Shown here: positions 7,813 to 15,916 of the stretch, piece after piece
Numbering within the stretch: position 1 is the stretch's first letter
Layout of the letters: every line of letters starts with the position of its first letter
Notes under the pieces: model-generated
Told to the model about the DNA's origin: nothing
What the model saw: the letters and a program-made list of their open reading frames with translations, nothing else
Database searches by the model: none
Program-made: the position numbers and the translations under genes
Assembly (NCBI GenBank): GCA_009699205.1
Contig: WLOP01000001.1
Coordinates: 164,232-228,231, forward strand
DNA length: 64,000 nucleotides
Reading direction: 5' to 3'
Source: Actinomycetota bacterium
GTDB taxonomy: Bacteria > Actinomycetota > Actinomycetes > Nanopelagicales > Nanopelagicaceae

Positions 7813-8643
7813 TCAATCAAGGAAGAAATCCATGAGAAAATCTTTCGTTCCTGGGACAACAGAATATTTCTCAAGGTCTGTGACTCCTTCAGAAGCGAGT
7901 ACTTCATCATCTACAAAGAAATTGCCAGTGCAATCTGCAGATGATCGATTCAGGATGATGTAGGCCGAATCGGCCAAAATTTCAGGAGTCCGACAGGTAG
8001 CAGTATCGATGCCAGGAATCATCGCCAGAGCTGCAGTGTCGATAGCCGTGCGTGGCCAAAGCGCATTGACAGCAATCCCCTGTCGACGAAACTCCTCTGA
8101 CATACCAAGTACGCACATGCTCATTCCGTACTTTGCCATTGTGTAAGCGACATGATTTTTGAACCATTTAGCTTTCATGGACAGCGGAGGCGAAAGGGTC
8201 AAAATATGAGGATTTCTGCCCTGTTCTGCCGAGAGTTGTAAATAGGGCAAAACCGCTTGAGAAGTCAAAAAGGTACCGCGGACATTTACATCGAACATCA
8301 AATCGAAACGTTTTGCTGGAGTTGCCTCGGTACGCGTTAAATTGATTGCACTTGCGTTGTTGATCAGAATATCTATTCCGCCAAACTGAGCCGCAGCTTT
8401 TTCTACGGCAGCGGTGATTTGTTCTTCGTCGCGAATGTCGCATTGAATGGGAAGAGCCTCACCACCAGCGGCAACGATTTCGGCTGCTGCCGTGAAAATT
8501 GTACCTGGGAGTTTGGGGTTAATCTCAGCGGACTTGGCGGCAATGGCAACTTTCGCGCCATCGCGGGCTGCACGTAAAGCAATGGCTAAGCCGATCCCCC
8601 GTGAACCACCAGTAATAAAAATCCGCTTTCCTGCAAGTGTCAT
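7813..8643 (-). CDS. Short-chain dehydrogenase/reductase, HSDL2-like
   Basis: The 276-residue SDR has the NAD(P)-binding GGSRGIG at residues 12-18, the ILINNASAI motif, and the catalytic YTMAK, with an upstream Ser in LTLSPPLSMK. The LSPPLSM segment and the region after it resemble hydroxysteroid dehydrogenase-like 2 proteins, linked to fatty acid metabolism. Its start overlaps the stop of the upstream enoyl-CoA hydratase gene by 4 bases, so the two are co-translated and probably act on acyl compounds. The exact substrate is unknown. Confidence 0.88.
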   Translation of the reverse strand: MTLAGKRIFITGGSRGIGLAIALRAARDGAKVAIAAKSAEINPKLPGTIFTAAAEIVAAGGEALPIQCDIRDEEQITAAVEKAAAQFGGIDILINNASAINLTRTEATPAKRFDLMFDVNVRGTFLTSQAVLPYLQLSAEQGRNPHILTLSPPLSMKAKWFKNHVAYTMAKYGMSMCVLGMSEEFRRQGIAVNALWPRTAIDTAALAMIPGIDTATCRTPEILADSAYIILNRSSADCTGNFFVDDEVLASEGVTDLEKYSVVPGTKDFLMDFFLD

Positions 8644-9386
8644 TTCTTCTCGCCTCTCGTTGTGAATTTCATAAATGCTTCCATCGCTTCATCAGATTGC
8701 AAAGCCATCCGGAAGAGTTCTCCTTCAACTTCCATCACTTTTGAGACTGCTTCGTGAGAACGACTTTTAAGTAGAGCTTTAGTATTGATGACAGCAGTAG
8801 GTGGTTGTTCGGATATTTGCTTTGCCATCGCCATCGCTTGCTCTTGGGCATCATCGGCAACGATTGTTACTAATCCCATTTCACGCGCTTCCTCGGCGCC
8901 AAAACTTTCGCCAGTGAGGAATATTCGAGCGGCTCTTTGATGACCGACCAACATAGGGAAGAGATAACTCGATCCGGCTTCAGGTACAAGCCCTAAGGAA
9001 ACAAACGGCATAGAGAATCTAGCGGTTTGAGTAGCAAAGACGACATCGCAATGAAGAAGCATCGTAGTTCCGATACCAACGGCATTTCCTTGGACTATTG
9101 CGATCAACGGCTTGGGGAAATTATGGAGTTCCTGGAGAAATTGAAAACCTTCGGATTCCGGGCCAGTAGGAGGTGCGTCCATGAAGTCATGAATGTCATT
9201 TCCGGCGGTGAAGTTTGCACCTTCGCTGCGGATAACTACCGTGCGAATTCCGAAATCCCCCGCAGCATCATGTAGGGAACGGAGAAGCTCGCCATACATG
9301 GCCCGAGTGATTGCGTTCATTTTGAGAGGACGGTTTAGGCTTAGGGTGAGGACTGCCCCATCCCTACTTGCAAAGATTTCATCCAT
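8640..9386 (-). CDS. Enoyl-CoA hydratase/isomerase family protein
   Basis: The 248-residue crotonase-fold protein has the oxyanion-hole segment FTAGNDIHDF near residue 52 and IVQGNAVGIGTTMLLHCDVVFA near residues 97-118. The second half of the active site reads LGLVPEAGSSYLFP, keeping the PEAG acid seen in hydratases. It is first in a two-gene unit with the dehydrogenase. The start ATG lies 6 bases after a TAAGAT -10 element, pointing to a leaderless transcript. Substrate chain length cannot be told. Confidence 0.9.
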   Translation of the reverse strand: MDEIFASRDGAVLTLSLNRPLKMNAITRAMYGELLRSLHDAAGDFGIRTVVIRSEGANFTAGNDIHDFMDAPPTGPESEGFQFLQELHNFPKPLIAIVQGNAVGIGTTMLLHCDVVFATQTARFSMPFVSLGLVPEAGSSYLFPMLVGHQRAARIFLTGESFGAEEAREMGLVTIVADDAQEQAMAMAKQISEQPPTAVINTKALLKSRSHEAVSKVMEVEGELFRMALQSDEAMEAFMKFTTRGEKK

Positions 9387-9392
9387 TGGGCA

Positions 9393-9398
9393 ATCTTA
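9393..9398 (-). promoter_or_regulatory. -10 element of the enoyl-CoA hydratase gene (leaderless start)
   Basis: TAAGAT on the minus strand, then 6 bases, then the ATG at 9386. Confidence 0.6.
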
Positions 9399-9461
9399 TG
9401 GGTCTTGGGCAGTAAAATATGGAGCACAATGGTGTCCTAGGCGGAGAGGCCGGCGAAACTG

Positions 9462-9779
9462 ATGGCGACTGATATAACGATTGCGACAAGAGATTTAACC
9501 CCATTTGAGCGACTTGTCATGGATTTACTCTGTGAAGGTAAATCTAACGCTGCAATTGCAAAAGAAACGGCGCATACAGAAAAGGTTGTAGAAAATACTG
9601 TCAGCCGTACCGCTAAAGCTTTCGGAATTAAAGCCGATGGCGAAACCAACTTGCGCGTCCTTTTGGCTCTGGCCTATCGCACGCATTACGGAGATAAGGC
9701 TTTCGATCGACTAGCCGTTGCCTGTTCACACTATGAAGTTGGCCCAGATGGTCAATCTCTCTGTGCGCGCCACATTTAA
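9462..9779 (+). CDS. Small LuxR-type helix-turn-helix protein
   Basis: The 105-residue protein is mostly a LuxR/GerE-type DNA-binding domain (about residues 10-70): LTPFERLVMDLLCEGKSNAAIAKE, followed by EKVVENTVSRTAKAFGI, where NarL proteins have ETTVKTHLSSIYRKL. No receiver or sensor domain is present. The C-terminal tail carries C88, H90, C101 and H104, a pattern that could bind a metal. A possible -10 (TAAAAT, near 9412) lies upstream. It stands alone, and no target can be named. Confidence 0.75.
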   Translation: MATDITIATRDLTPFERLVMDLLCEGKSNAAIAKETAHTEKVVENTVSRTAKAFGIKADGETNLRVLLALAYRTHYGDKAFDRLAVACSHYEVGPDGQSLCARHI

Positions 9780-9879
9780 TCCTTTTCACCCGTTCATCCT
9801 TGATATAAATCACAGAGAGCAAAGGGCTACCACTCTGGTTTCTTGAAGTTCCTGATTTGGGCAGTAATACCCTTTAATC

Positions 9880-9895
9880 GTTCTCAAGTGAGAAC
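9880..9895 (+). promoter_or_regulatory. Inverted repeat upstream of the unknown membrane protein
   Basis: GTTCTC-AAGT-GAGAAC is a perfect 6+6 inverted repeat with a 4-base centre, 20 bases before the ATG at 9916. It follows a possible promoter (TTGAAG 9843-9848, TAATAC 9865-9870, 16-base spacer). It could be an operator or a hairpin in the short leader. The function is inferred. Confidence 0.35.
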
Positions 9896-9915
9896 ACTAA
9901 AGGAGAGAATTAAAA

Positions 9916-10497
9916 ATGAAACGTCGTACATTTGATGGAATCGTCACCCTTGTAGGTATGGGACTCAGCATTTTTCTATTCATTGCCGCGGGTTTACTCA
10001 ACTGGGGTTATAGCTTTGCAGATAGCGCAGTCTCTAGTCAGTTAGCTTCACAAACTATTACTCTTCCAGCATCCACAGGTAATGCTGATGAAGATGCAAC
10101 AGTTACTCAGTTCTTTACCGACAATGGTGGAAAGCCAATGAGCACCGGTAAGCAAGCACAAATGTATGCCGATCACTATCTTGGCTATCACTTGTCAAAA
10201 ATGCCGACCTACGCTGATGCATCAACAGCTAGTCGTTCAGCAGCAGGAGCACTAGCTTCTGACCCAAAGAATGCTGAACTGCAAGCTGCAGCAACTACAG
10301 CTAGCGCAACACTTGAAACAGTTTTCAAAGGAACCATGTTGCGCGGCACTCTCCTAACGGCTTATGCGTTCTGGGAGCTCGGACAAATTGCAAAGATTTC
10401 TGCAGGAGCAGTTCTTGTCGGCGGAATCTTATTACTCCTTCTATCGATTGCAGGGTGGTTGCACCTTCGTCGTACTCCACAAGAGGCGACGATCTAG
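9916..10497 (+). CDS. Two-helix membrane protein of unknown function
   Basis: I do not recognise this 193-residue protein. It has a membrane helix at about 12-34 and another at about 155-178. The outer domain between them (about 120 residues) is rich in Ala, Thr and Ser and predicted helical, with motifs such as GNADEDATVTQFFTDNGGKPM and SKMPTYADAST. A short basic tail follows the second helix. The start ATG has a good ribosome site (AAAGGAGAG), unlike the leaderless genes nearby. A strong terminator follows directly. It is transcribed alone. Confidence 0.8.
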   Translation: MKRRTFDGIVTLVGMGLSIFLFIAAGLLNWGYSFADSAVSSQLASQTITLPASTGNADEDATVTQFFTDNGGKPMSTGKQAQMYADHYLGYHLSKMPTYADASTASRSAAGALASDPKNAELQAAATTASATLETVFKGTMLRGTLLTAYAFWELGQIAKISAGAVLVGGILLLLLSIAGWLHLRRTPQEATI

Positions 10498-10523
10498 CCC
10501 TCTACTCTCCGTGAGGGTGAAGA

Positions 10524-10557
10524 AAAACGCCCCCCGATTTCGATCGGGGGGCGTTTT
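10524..10557. terminator. Strong bidirectional intrinsic terminator
   Basis: A perfect 15-pair stem runs from 10524-10538 to 10543-10557, closed by the stable TTCG tetraloop, with A-tracts on the left and T-tracts on the right. It can end both the membrane-protein transcript and the convergent ino1 transcript. Confidence 0.93.
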
Positions 10558-10582
10558 CTTTGCAACAAAATAAAGGAAGGGC

Positions 10583-11680
10583 TTAACGTTCAACCGTTCC
10601 TGCAATGAACTCTTCAACGCGATTGTGCGCCTGCTCATCGGTGTACTGCACAGGTGGAGTCTTCATAAAGTAACTCGAAGGTGAAAGAAGTGGTCCACCG
10701 ATTCCGCGGTCGAGACCAATCTTCGCGCAACGAAGTGCGTCGATGATTACTCCTGCTGAGTTTGGAGAATCCCATACCTCTAACTTGTATTCCAAGTTCA
10801 ACGGAACATCTCCGAATGCACGGCCTTCAAGGCGGACATAAGCCCACTTGCGATCATCGAGCCAAGGAATGTAATCCGAAGGTCCGATATGAACATTCTT
10901 TTCGCCGAGATCGTGATCGAGTTGAGAAGTGACTGAATTAGTCTTTGAAATCTTCTTCGACTCAAGACGATCGCGCTCCAACATGTTCTTGAAGTCCATA
11001 TTTCCACCCACATTGAGCTGATAGGTGCGATCTAAGTGAACGCCGCGATCCTGGAAAAGTTTGGCCATAATACGGTGGGTAATAGTTGCTCCCACCTGGC
11101 TCTTGATGTCATCTCCGACAATCGGTAATCCGGCTTTTGTGAATTTGTCGGCCCAGACTGGGTCGGATGCAATAAATACTGGAAGAGCGTTAACGAAAGC
11201 ACATCCGGCATCGATCGCGCATTGCGCGTAGAACTTAGCTGCTTCCTCAGACCCCACAGGCAGGTAGCAGATGAGCACATCTACCGCTTCGTCTTTTAGA
11301 GTTTGGACTATATCGACAGATGGTGCAGTCGATTCAACAATTGTTTCGCGGTAATACTTTCCTAGTCCATCAAGGGTCACGCCGCGTTGAACTTCGACGC
11401 CTGTCTTGGCAACGTTGGCAAATTTGATTGTGTTATTTTCACTTGCCCAAATAGCTGCAGCGAGGTCAAGACCAACTTTCTTGGCATCCACATCGAAAGC
11501 AGCAACAAATTTAACGCTGCTGATGTGATATCCCCCGACGACTGCATGCATCAAGCCGGGAATCTCTTGATCGATGGCAGCATCTTGGTAGTAGGTAACG
11601 CCCTGGACGAGCGAATTGGCGCAGTTACCTACACCGATGATTGCAACACGAATGTCGCCTTTGCCTGTAGTGATCTTCAC
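10583..11680 (-). CDS. ino1: Inositol-3-phosphate synthase
   Basis: This enzyme turns glucose-6-phosphate into 1L-myo-inositol-1-phosphate with bound NAD+. It is the first step toward phosphatidylinositol, its mannosides and mycothiol in actinobacteria. The NAD-binding [12 protein letters not shown] lies near residue 16. Further hallmarks are [27 protein letters not shown] and [13 protein letters not shown] place the start at the GTG at 11680, which forms a GTGA overlap with the upstream padR stop; the product is 365 residues, normal for the actinobacterial form. The padR-ino1 pair is a known arrangement in the phylum. Confidence 0.95.
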   Translation of the reverse strand: MKITTGKGDIRVAIIGVGNCANSLVQGVTYYQDAAIDQEIPGLMHAVVGGYHISSVKFVAAFDVDAKKVGLDLAAAIWASENNTIKFANVAKTGVEVQRGVTLDGLGKYYRETIVESTAPSVDIVQTLKDEAVDVLICYLPVGSEEAAKFYAQCAIDAGCAFVNALPVFIASDPVWADKFTKAGLPIVGDDIKSQVGATITHRIMAKLFQDRGVHLDRTYQLNVGGNMDFKNMLERDRLESKKISKTNSVTSQLDHDLGEKNVHIGPSDYIPWLDDRKWAYVRLEGRAFGDVPLNLEYKLEVWDSPNSAGVIIDALRCAKIGLDRGIGGPLLSPSSYFMKTPPVQYTDEQAHNRVEEFIAGTVER

Positions 11681-12219
11681 ACTATTTTCCCTTCGGTTTT
11701 GATCATCTCTTCTAGCCAAGCGATTTCGCGCTCAGCCGATTCCAGAGAATGGCGTCGCCACTCTTCAAGATATTTGTCGATTCCTACCGGGGATTTTTCA
11801 AGTTCCCCCCGGAGGATTTCTGCCTTCTCTTGCAGGCGGCGATTGCGCCCTTCAAGAATTCTTACGCGATTAGTTCGCGATGTCGGGCTGAAAAAGGCGA
11901 AGCGAACTTCAAAGCCTTCGTCCTCCCATGTTTCTGGACTGACGGTTTCGGTAAGTTTGCTAAAACGGTCGCCGCCTTTTTTTGACAGGCAATAAACGAT
12001 CCGCGAGCGGCGAGAGAGTCCGCCATCGCTAGCCACTGATTCTTCGATTAGACCTGCTTCGAGCATGCGACGCAGTTGTGGGTAGAGAACAGAGAATGAG
12101 AGGGCGCGGAATGGCCCATAAATAGCTGTGAGACGTTTGCGCAGTTCATATCCATGCAAAGGACCCTGTGAGAGCAGCCCCAGGAGGGCAAACTCTAAGG
12201 ATTCACTTCGCGAGCGCAT
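11677..12219 (-). CDS. PadR-family transcriptional regulator
   Basis: The 180-residue protein has a PadR winged helix at the N-terminus ([24 protein letters not shown] ... [14 protein letters not shown]) and a longer helical C-terminal half with a coiled-coil stretch (about 105-175) for dimer formation. I choose the ATG at 12219 because CAGGGGAG lies just before it; an in-frame start at 12246 would add nine residues. Its stop overlaps the ino1 GTG by 4 bases, so it probably controls ino1 and itself. A palindrome lies about 33 bases upstream. Confidence 0.9.
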   Translation of the reverse strand: MRSRSESLEFALLGLLSQGPLHGYELRKRLTAIYGPFRALSFSVLYPQLRRMLEAGLIEESVASDGGLSRRSRIVYCLSKKGGDRFSKLTETVSPETWEDEGFEVRFAFFSPTSRTNRVRILEGRNRRLQEKAEILRGELEKSPVGIDKYLEEWRRHSLESAEREIAWLEEMIKTEGKIV

Positions 12220-12251
12220 TGATACTCCCCTGCCGGTTATTCCCAATTATG

Positions 12252-12270
12252 TATCGAATCGATATATCGA
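12252..12270. promoter_or_regulatory. Candidate PadR operator upstream of padR-ino1
   Basis: TATCGA-A-TCGATA (12252-12264) is a perfect odd palindrome followed directly by another TATCGA (12265-12270), giving three half-sites. It lies just before padR in the gap shared with the uracil permease. Autoregulation by PadR proteins is common; binding here is inferred. Confidence 0.45.
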
Positions 12271-12275
12271 ATGCT

Positions 12276-12440
12276 TATCTAATCCTACTCGGGGGCTCTT
12301 TGCAACCCGAAAGGGGGGATCTCCGACGGCGTGGCGTACCCGAAGGTAAGCACCCTTCCCAAATTGAGCGTTCTACCCTTATCGAGCACATTCACCAGCG
12401 AGCGCCACCCTGGGCGTTGGCACTTAGGAAGGAATGATCA
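12276..12440 (+). promoter_or_regulatory. Long, possibly structured leader of the uracil permease gene
   Basis: These 165 bases contain no gene and precede the permease ATG. Visible pairings include GAAGG/CCTTC at about 12340-12356, CGGG/CCCG at about 12290-12310, and a CGCC/GGCG pairing near 12400-12415. The ribosome site is AGGAAGGA. Most genes here have almost no leader, so this length suggests an RNA regulator or PyrR-type control. I could not match it to a riboswitch class I know. Confidence 0.35.
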
Positions 12441-13700
12441 ATGTCTCTACTCTCGTGGAAACTTCATGGCACCGGTAAAACCATCGGCGCAGGAGAAGTC
12501 GTTTCAACAGATGAGCGTTTAAGTTGGCCCCGCACCATCGGAGTTGGTATCCAACACATTGCCGCCATGTTTGGCGCCACATTCTTGGTCCCTCTGCTGA
12601 CTGGCTTGCCAGCAACTACCACTTTATTTTTCTCAGGTATCGGCACCCTCCTCTTTTTGGCAATCACCAAAAACCGTGTTCCTAGCTACTTAGGTTCTTC
12701 TTTTGCATTCTTGGCCCCCATCGCAGCTGCAAAAGCTGGTGGAGGGATGTCTTATGCCCTTGGCGGCGTCGTGGCAACGGGTGTGATTTTGGCGCTTGTC
12801 GGTCTTATCGTGAAAGCTGCTGGCGTCGGTTGGATTAACTGGCTCTTGCCTCCACTAGTGACAGGCACAATTGTGATGGTCATCGGCTTGAACTTGGCTG
12901 GAGCTGCAAAAGATAACTTTGTCCAAGGTCCTTCCTGCGCAATCATTACTTTGGCATCCATTGGCTTAATTGCTGCATATTCCCGTGGCTTCATGGGACG
13001 CATCAGCATCTTCCTTGGACTAGTTGTCGGATACCTCGCTGCATACCTCATGGGCGATGTAAATACCGATGCAATCAAAAGTGCGAAAATCTTTGCTCTC
13101 CCAACTTTCACTGCACCAACTTTTGATGGGAAGGCAATCGCCCTCTTCTTGCCTGTTGTACTCGTGCTCATCGCCGAAAACGTTGGCCATGTTAAGGCGG
13201 TTGCGGCTATGACCGGCAAGAACCTTGATGATCAAATGGGAATGGCTCTCTTCGCTGATGGCGTAGCCACAACACTTGCAGGCGCTGGCGGAGGATCAGG
13301 AACCACAACATATGCTGAAAACATCGGCGTTATGGCTGCAACTCGTGTCTACTCAACGGCTGCTTATTGGGTCGCTGGCGCTGGCGCAATCTTGCTCTCG
13401 CTCTCGCCTAAATTTGGTGAAGTTCTCCACTCAACTCCTGCCGGTGTTCTTGGTGGCGTGGGAGTAGCTCTCTTCGGAATGATTGGTGTGCTTGGTGCAC
13501 GAATCTGGATCGAAGGCAAAGTTGATTTCTCTAAATCAACAAACTTAATTATCGCTGCCTCAGCGCTCATCATTGGAATATCCAATATGGCTTGGACTAG
13601 CGGAGATTACAAATTCGAGGGAATCATCAATGCAACTTTGGTTACAGTCATTGGTTACCAAGTATTAAATTCAGTTGCAAAATCTCGCGGAAATTCATAA
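12441..13700 (+). CDS. uraA: NCS2-family nucleobase permease, uracil permease-like
   Basis: The 419-residue membrane protein has about 14 helices and NCS2 features: GVGIQHIAAMFGATFLVP at residues 35-52, FLPVVLVLIAENVGHVKAV near 235, and GGGSGTTTYAENIGVMAATRVYS near 287. The AENVGH and TTYAENIG segments carry the acids that bind uracil in UraA; xanthine permeases have QNNG instead. This favours uracil uptake by proton symport. It is followed by a strong terminator. Confidence 0.9.
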   Translation: MSLLSWKLHGTGKTIGAGEVVSTDERLSWPRTIGVGIQHIAAMFGATFLVPLLTGLPATTTLFFSGIGTLLFLAITKNRVPSYLGSSFAFLAPIAAAKAGGGMSYALGGVVATGVILALVGLIVKAAGVGWINWLLPPLVTGTIVMVIGLNLAGAAKDNFVQGPSCAIITLASIGLIAAYSRGFMGRISIFLGLVVGYLAAYLMGDVNTDAIKSAKIFALPTFTAPTFDGKAIALFLPVVLVLIAENVGHVKAVAAMTGKNLDDQMGMALFADGVATTLAGAGGGSGTTTYAENIGVMAATRVYSTAAYWVAGAGAILLSLSPKFGEVLHSTPAGVLGGVGVALFGMIGVLGARIWIEGKVDFSKSTNLIIAASALIIGISNMAWTSGDYKFEGIINATLVTVIGYQVLNSVAKSRGNS

Positions 13701-13741
13701 TCGTCAGCTAATAACGACCTAATACAGCGTTAAGAAGTAAG

Positions 13742-13792
13742 AAGAACGAGCTCGGGAATGGATTCACATCTATCCCGGGCTCGTTCTTTCTT
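13742..13792 (+). terminator. Intrinsic terminator after the uracil permease gene
   Basis: AAGAACGAGCTCGGGA (13742-13757) pairs with TCCCGGGCTCGTTCTT (13773-13788), a 16-pair stem with one G-U and a 15-base loop, followed by TCTT. Confidence 0.9.
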
Positions 13793-13793
13793 G

Positions 13794-13799
13794 TAATAT
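13794..13799 (+). promoter_or_regulatory. -10 element of the LysE-family gene (leaderless start)
   Basis: TAATAT, then 6 bases, then the ATG at 13806. It follows the preceding terminator directly. Confidence 0.65.
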
Positions 13800-13805
13800 T
13801 GGCAA

Positions 13806-14453
13806 ATGATTCCGAGTCGCTTTGGTGAATATCTCGCGACATCAATCGTCATCATCTTAGCGCCCGGTCCAAGTGTTCTTTTTATTATTGCTAGGGCCGT
13901 TGCATGGGGACGTAAAACTGCACTCTTTACCGTCACTGGGAATGCATTTGGTTCTTTTATTCTCTCCTCACTCGTGGCCGTTGGTTTAGGCCCGATTCTG
14001 CAACGTTCAGATGTTGCCTTTGCCGCAGTTCAATGGGGTGGTGGTGCCTACCTGATCTACTTAGGTATTCAGGCTTACAGAGATCGCCATGCCAGCGCTG
14101 CCGAAATGACAACCAAAAAAAGTGAAGAACCTTCTGCTATTCAATCAATGCGCGAAGGATTTTGGGTAGCGGTCCTAAATCCCAAAACCCTCGTTTTCTA
14201 TGCAGCGGTTTTACCGCAATTCATCGACCGTAATCGCGGAAACGCCACGACGCAATTGCTTTTCTTAGGAATCGTGTTCGTCCTCATGTGTTGGTTCTCC
14301 GACGGTATCTGGGGCCTTCTAGCTGGAACCGCCCGCGAATGGTTGGCAACCGATGCATCACGTTTGGTGCTCCTTCGCGCAATTGGTGGGTGGGTAATGA
14401 TGGGGCTCGGCTCATTCGTGGTTTATGGTGCTTTAGCGAGCGCTCTCGGGTAA
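13806..14453 (+). CDS. LysE/RhtB-family amino-acid exporter
   Basis: The 215-residue protein has six predicted membrane helices and the family start YLATSIVIILAPGPSVLFIIARAVAWGRKTAL, with the conserved PGP (residues 20-22). The GFWVAVLNPKTLVFYAAVLPQFI block near residues 119-140 is also diagnostic. The family exports lysine, homoserine, threonine or other amino acids. The stop codon TAA is part of the possible -10 element of the next gene. Confidence 0.9.
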   Translation: MIPSRFGEYLATSIVIILAPGPSVLFIIARAVAWGRKTALFTVTGNAFGSFILSSLVAVGLGPILQRSDVAFAAVQWGGGAYLIYLGIQAYRDRHASAAEMTTKKSEEPSAIQSMREGFWVAVLNPKTLVFYAAVLPQFIDRNRGNATTQLLFLGIVFVLMCWFSDGIWGLLAGTAREWLATDASRLVLLRAIGGWVMMGLGSFVVYGALASALG

Positions 14454-14463
14454 TACTTAAGCC

Positions 14464-15144
14464 ATGGCAAAACCACTCACACCCGCTCGCGAATTTATCG
14501 CTCCCTCTGATTTAACTTTTGGTTTATCGACGTGCAAGCGTTGCCTTTGGATTAAGTATTGGTACAAATTGATTATGCCGGGACAATTCCCGTTGGTCGG
14601 AACTTTGGCAGAATCACAAGAAGAGCATTTCCGTAGAGCATCGATGCAAGATATCGATCCCACTCTTCAACCGGGGGTTGTAAAACAATGGGGTCAATGG
14701 GTAAGAAGTGATTACATCAAAGTCGATGGAGCAACCACTCGTTGGAGAATTAACGGAAAATATGACTTAGTCGCCCATTACGAAGATGGATCAATTGGAT
14801 TGATCGATTGCAAAGTAACCGATTCGGATCGTCACAACGGGGCGTTCTATGCACCTCAACTCGAAGCGTATGCATTCGCCCTTGAGCACCCCTCCACTGG
14901 CAAAGCATTCACAGTCGCAACGATGGGGCTACTGGTGTGGAATCTCAATGGTGTCGCAGAGAATGCGGATGCAAGTTATGGTTTTGGCGTCAACCAAAGT
15001 TATCTGCCCGTGGAACGGGATCAAGAAGGCTTCACAACAGTTATAAGCGATTTCATAAGATTGCTGGAGGCAGATATGCCGGCAGCTGGAAGCGAATGCC
15101 CCACATGTAACTATCTTTTAGAACGACTACAGATCGAAGACTAA
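14464..15144 (+). CDS. Orphan Cas4-like PD-(D/E)XK nuclease with four cysteines
   Basis: The 226-residue protein has the RecB/Cas4 nuclease core: GKYDLVAHYEDGSIGLIDCKV near residues 99-119, with the catalytic Asp and the D-x-K motif, followed by YAPQLEAYAFAL, whose Gln and Tyr belong to the family. Paired cysteines lie at both ends (C24/C27 and C212/C215), as expected for an iron-sulfur cluster closing the fold, though Cas4 usually has one N-terminal and three C-terminal Cys. There is no cas gene or repeat array nearby. A role in DNA end processing is likely. It starts 10 bases after the LysE gene; AATACT lies 6 bases before its ATG. Confidence 0.82.
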   Translation: MAKPLTPAREFIAPSDLTFGLSTCKRCLWIKYWYKLIMPGQFPLVGTLAESQEEHFRRASMQDIDPTLQPGVVKQWGQWVRSDYIKVDGATTRWRINGKYDLVAHYEDGSIGLIDCKVTDSDRHNGAFYAPQLEAYAFALEHPSTGKAFTVATMGLLVWNLNGVAENADASYGFGVNQSYLPVERDQEGFTTVISDFIRLLEADMPAAGSECPTCNYLLERLQIED

Positions 15145-15830
15145 TCCTCGTCAGTTATTTCAGCTTTACGACGAGTGGCATAAATATCTACATACTCTTG
15201 ACCCGAAAGCGCTTGCAGTTTGCGCATCAAGTCATCCGTTGCATCACGTAAAACTTGAAGATTGGTCGAATCCCCTGTCAGATAGATTGGTTCGCCGAAG
15301 ATCATTTTCACGCGCATAATCTTGGGAATTACTTTTCCCGTGGGTTGAATCTTTTCGGTATTAAACATCGCTACAGGAATAATCGGCGCACCCGATTCGA
15401 TAGCCAATCGCGCAATTCCTGTCCTGCCCTTATACAAGCGTCCATCTGGCGAACGAGTTCCTTCTGGGTAAATACCTAAGCAATTACCTTCTGCTAATAC
15501 TTTGAGACCTGTGATGAGGGCGGCCTCGCTTCGACGTCCCCCTGAACGATCAACAGGAACTTGCCCTAAGGCGATAAAGGTCAGTTTCTTAAGGAGGCCT
15601 TTAGGTCCAGGAGATGTGAAGTACTCGCTCTTGGCAAGAAAAGTCACTTTGCGCGGAACAACCAAGGGCATAAAAATCGAATCGCTAAAGGAGAGATGGT
15701 TGGAAGCGATAATTACTGGGCCATGAATCGGCACATTTCGTAAACCTTTAACTTTTGGGCGAAAGGCCACCATAAGAAAAGGCGTCAGAAAGGTACGCAA
15801 CAAGCCATATGGAAGATTCTCCATAGCCAT
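15141..15830 (-). CDS. 1-acyl-glycerol-3-phosphate acyltransferase-family protein (PlsC type)
   Basis: The acyltransferase has the catalytic HX4D box (NHLSFSD near residue 44) and the substrate-binding YPEGTRSP near residue 120. Such proteins move an acyl chain from acyl-CoA or acyl-ACP to lysophospholipid on the inner membrane face. I choose the ATG at 15830 because AAGGAGGT lies just before it; the product is 229 residues. In mycobacteria a similar gene sits near the glucokinase/FadD15 cluster, as here. It shares a 4-base CTAA stop overlap with the convergent nuclease gene. Confidence 0.92.
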   Translation of the reverse strand: MAMENLPYGLLRTFLTPFLMVAFRPKVKGLRNVPIHGPVIIASNHLSFSDSIFMPLVVPRKVTFLAKSEYFTSPGPKGLLKKLTFIALGQVPVDRSGGRRSEAALITGLKVLAEGNCLGIYPEGTRSPDGRLYKGRTGIARLAIESGAPIIPVAMFNTEKIQPTGKVIPKIMRVKMIFGEPIYLTGDSTNLQVLRDATDDLMRKLQALSGQEYVDIYATRRKAEITDED

Positions 15831-15916
15831 TTTTACCTCCTTGGATTCCGACACGTTGCCGCTTCTCTGAGTAGACCAATTTAGCCGCTCTGGAGCTCAT
15901 ATGACACTATGGGAAG

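Noticed and set aside
9429..9437. ATG with a nearby -10 before the LuxR-type gene
   Set aside because: The frame hits TAG after three codons; the real start is 9462.
11680..11719. Longer N-terminus for ino1
   Set aside because: The extra residues are the padR end in another frame; the GTGA overlap at 11680 is the normal coupled start.
14464..15144. Cas4-like gene as a sign of a CRISPR locus
   Set aside because: No repeat array or other cas gene exists anywhere in the window.
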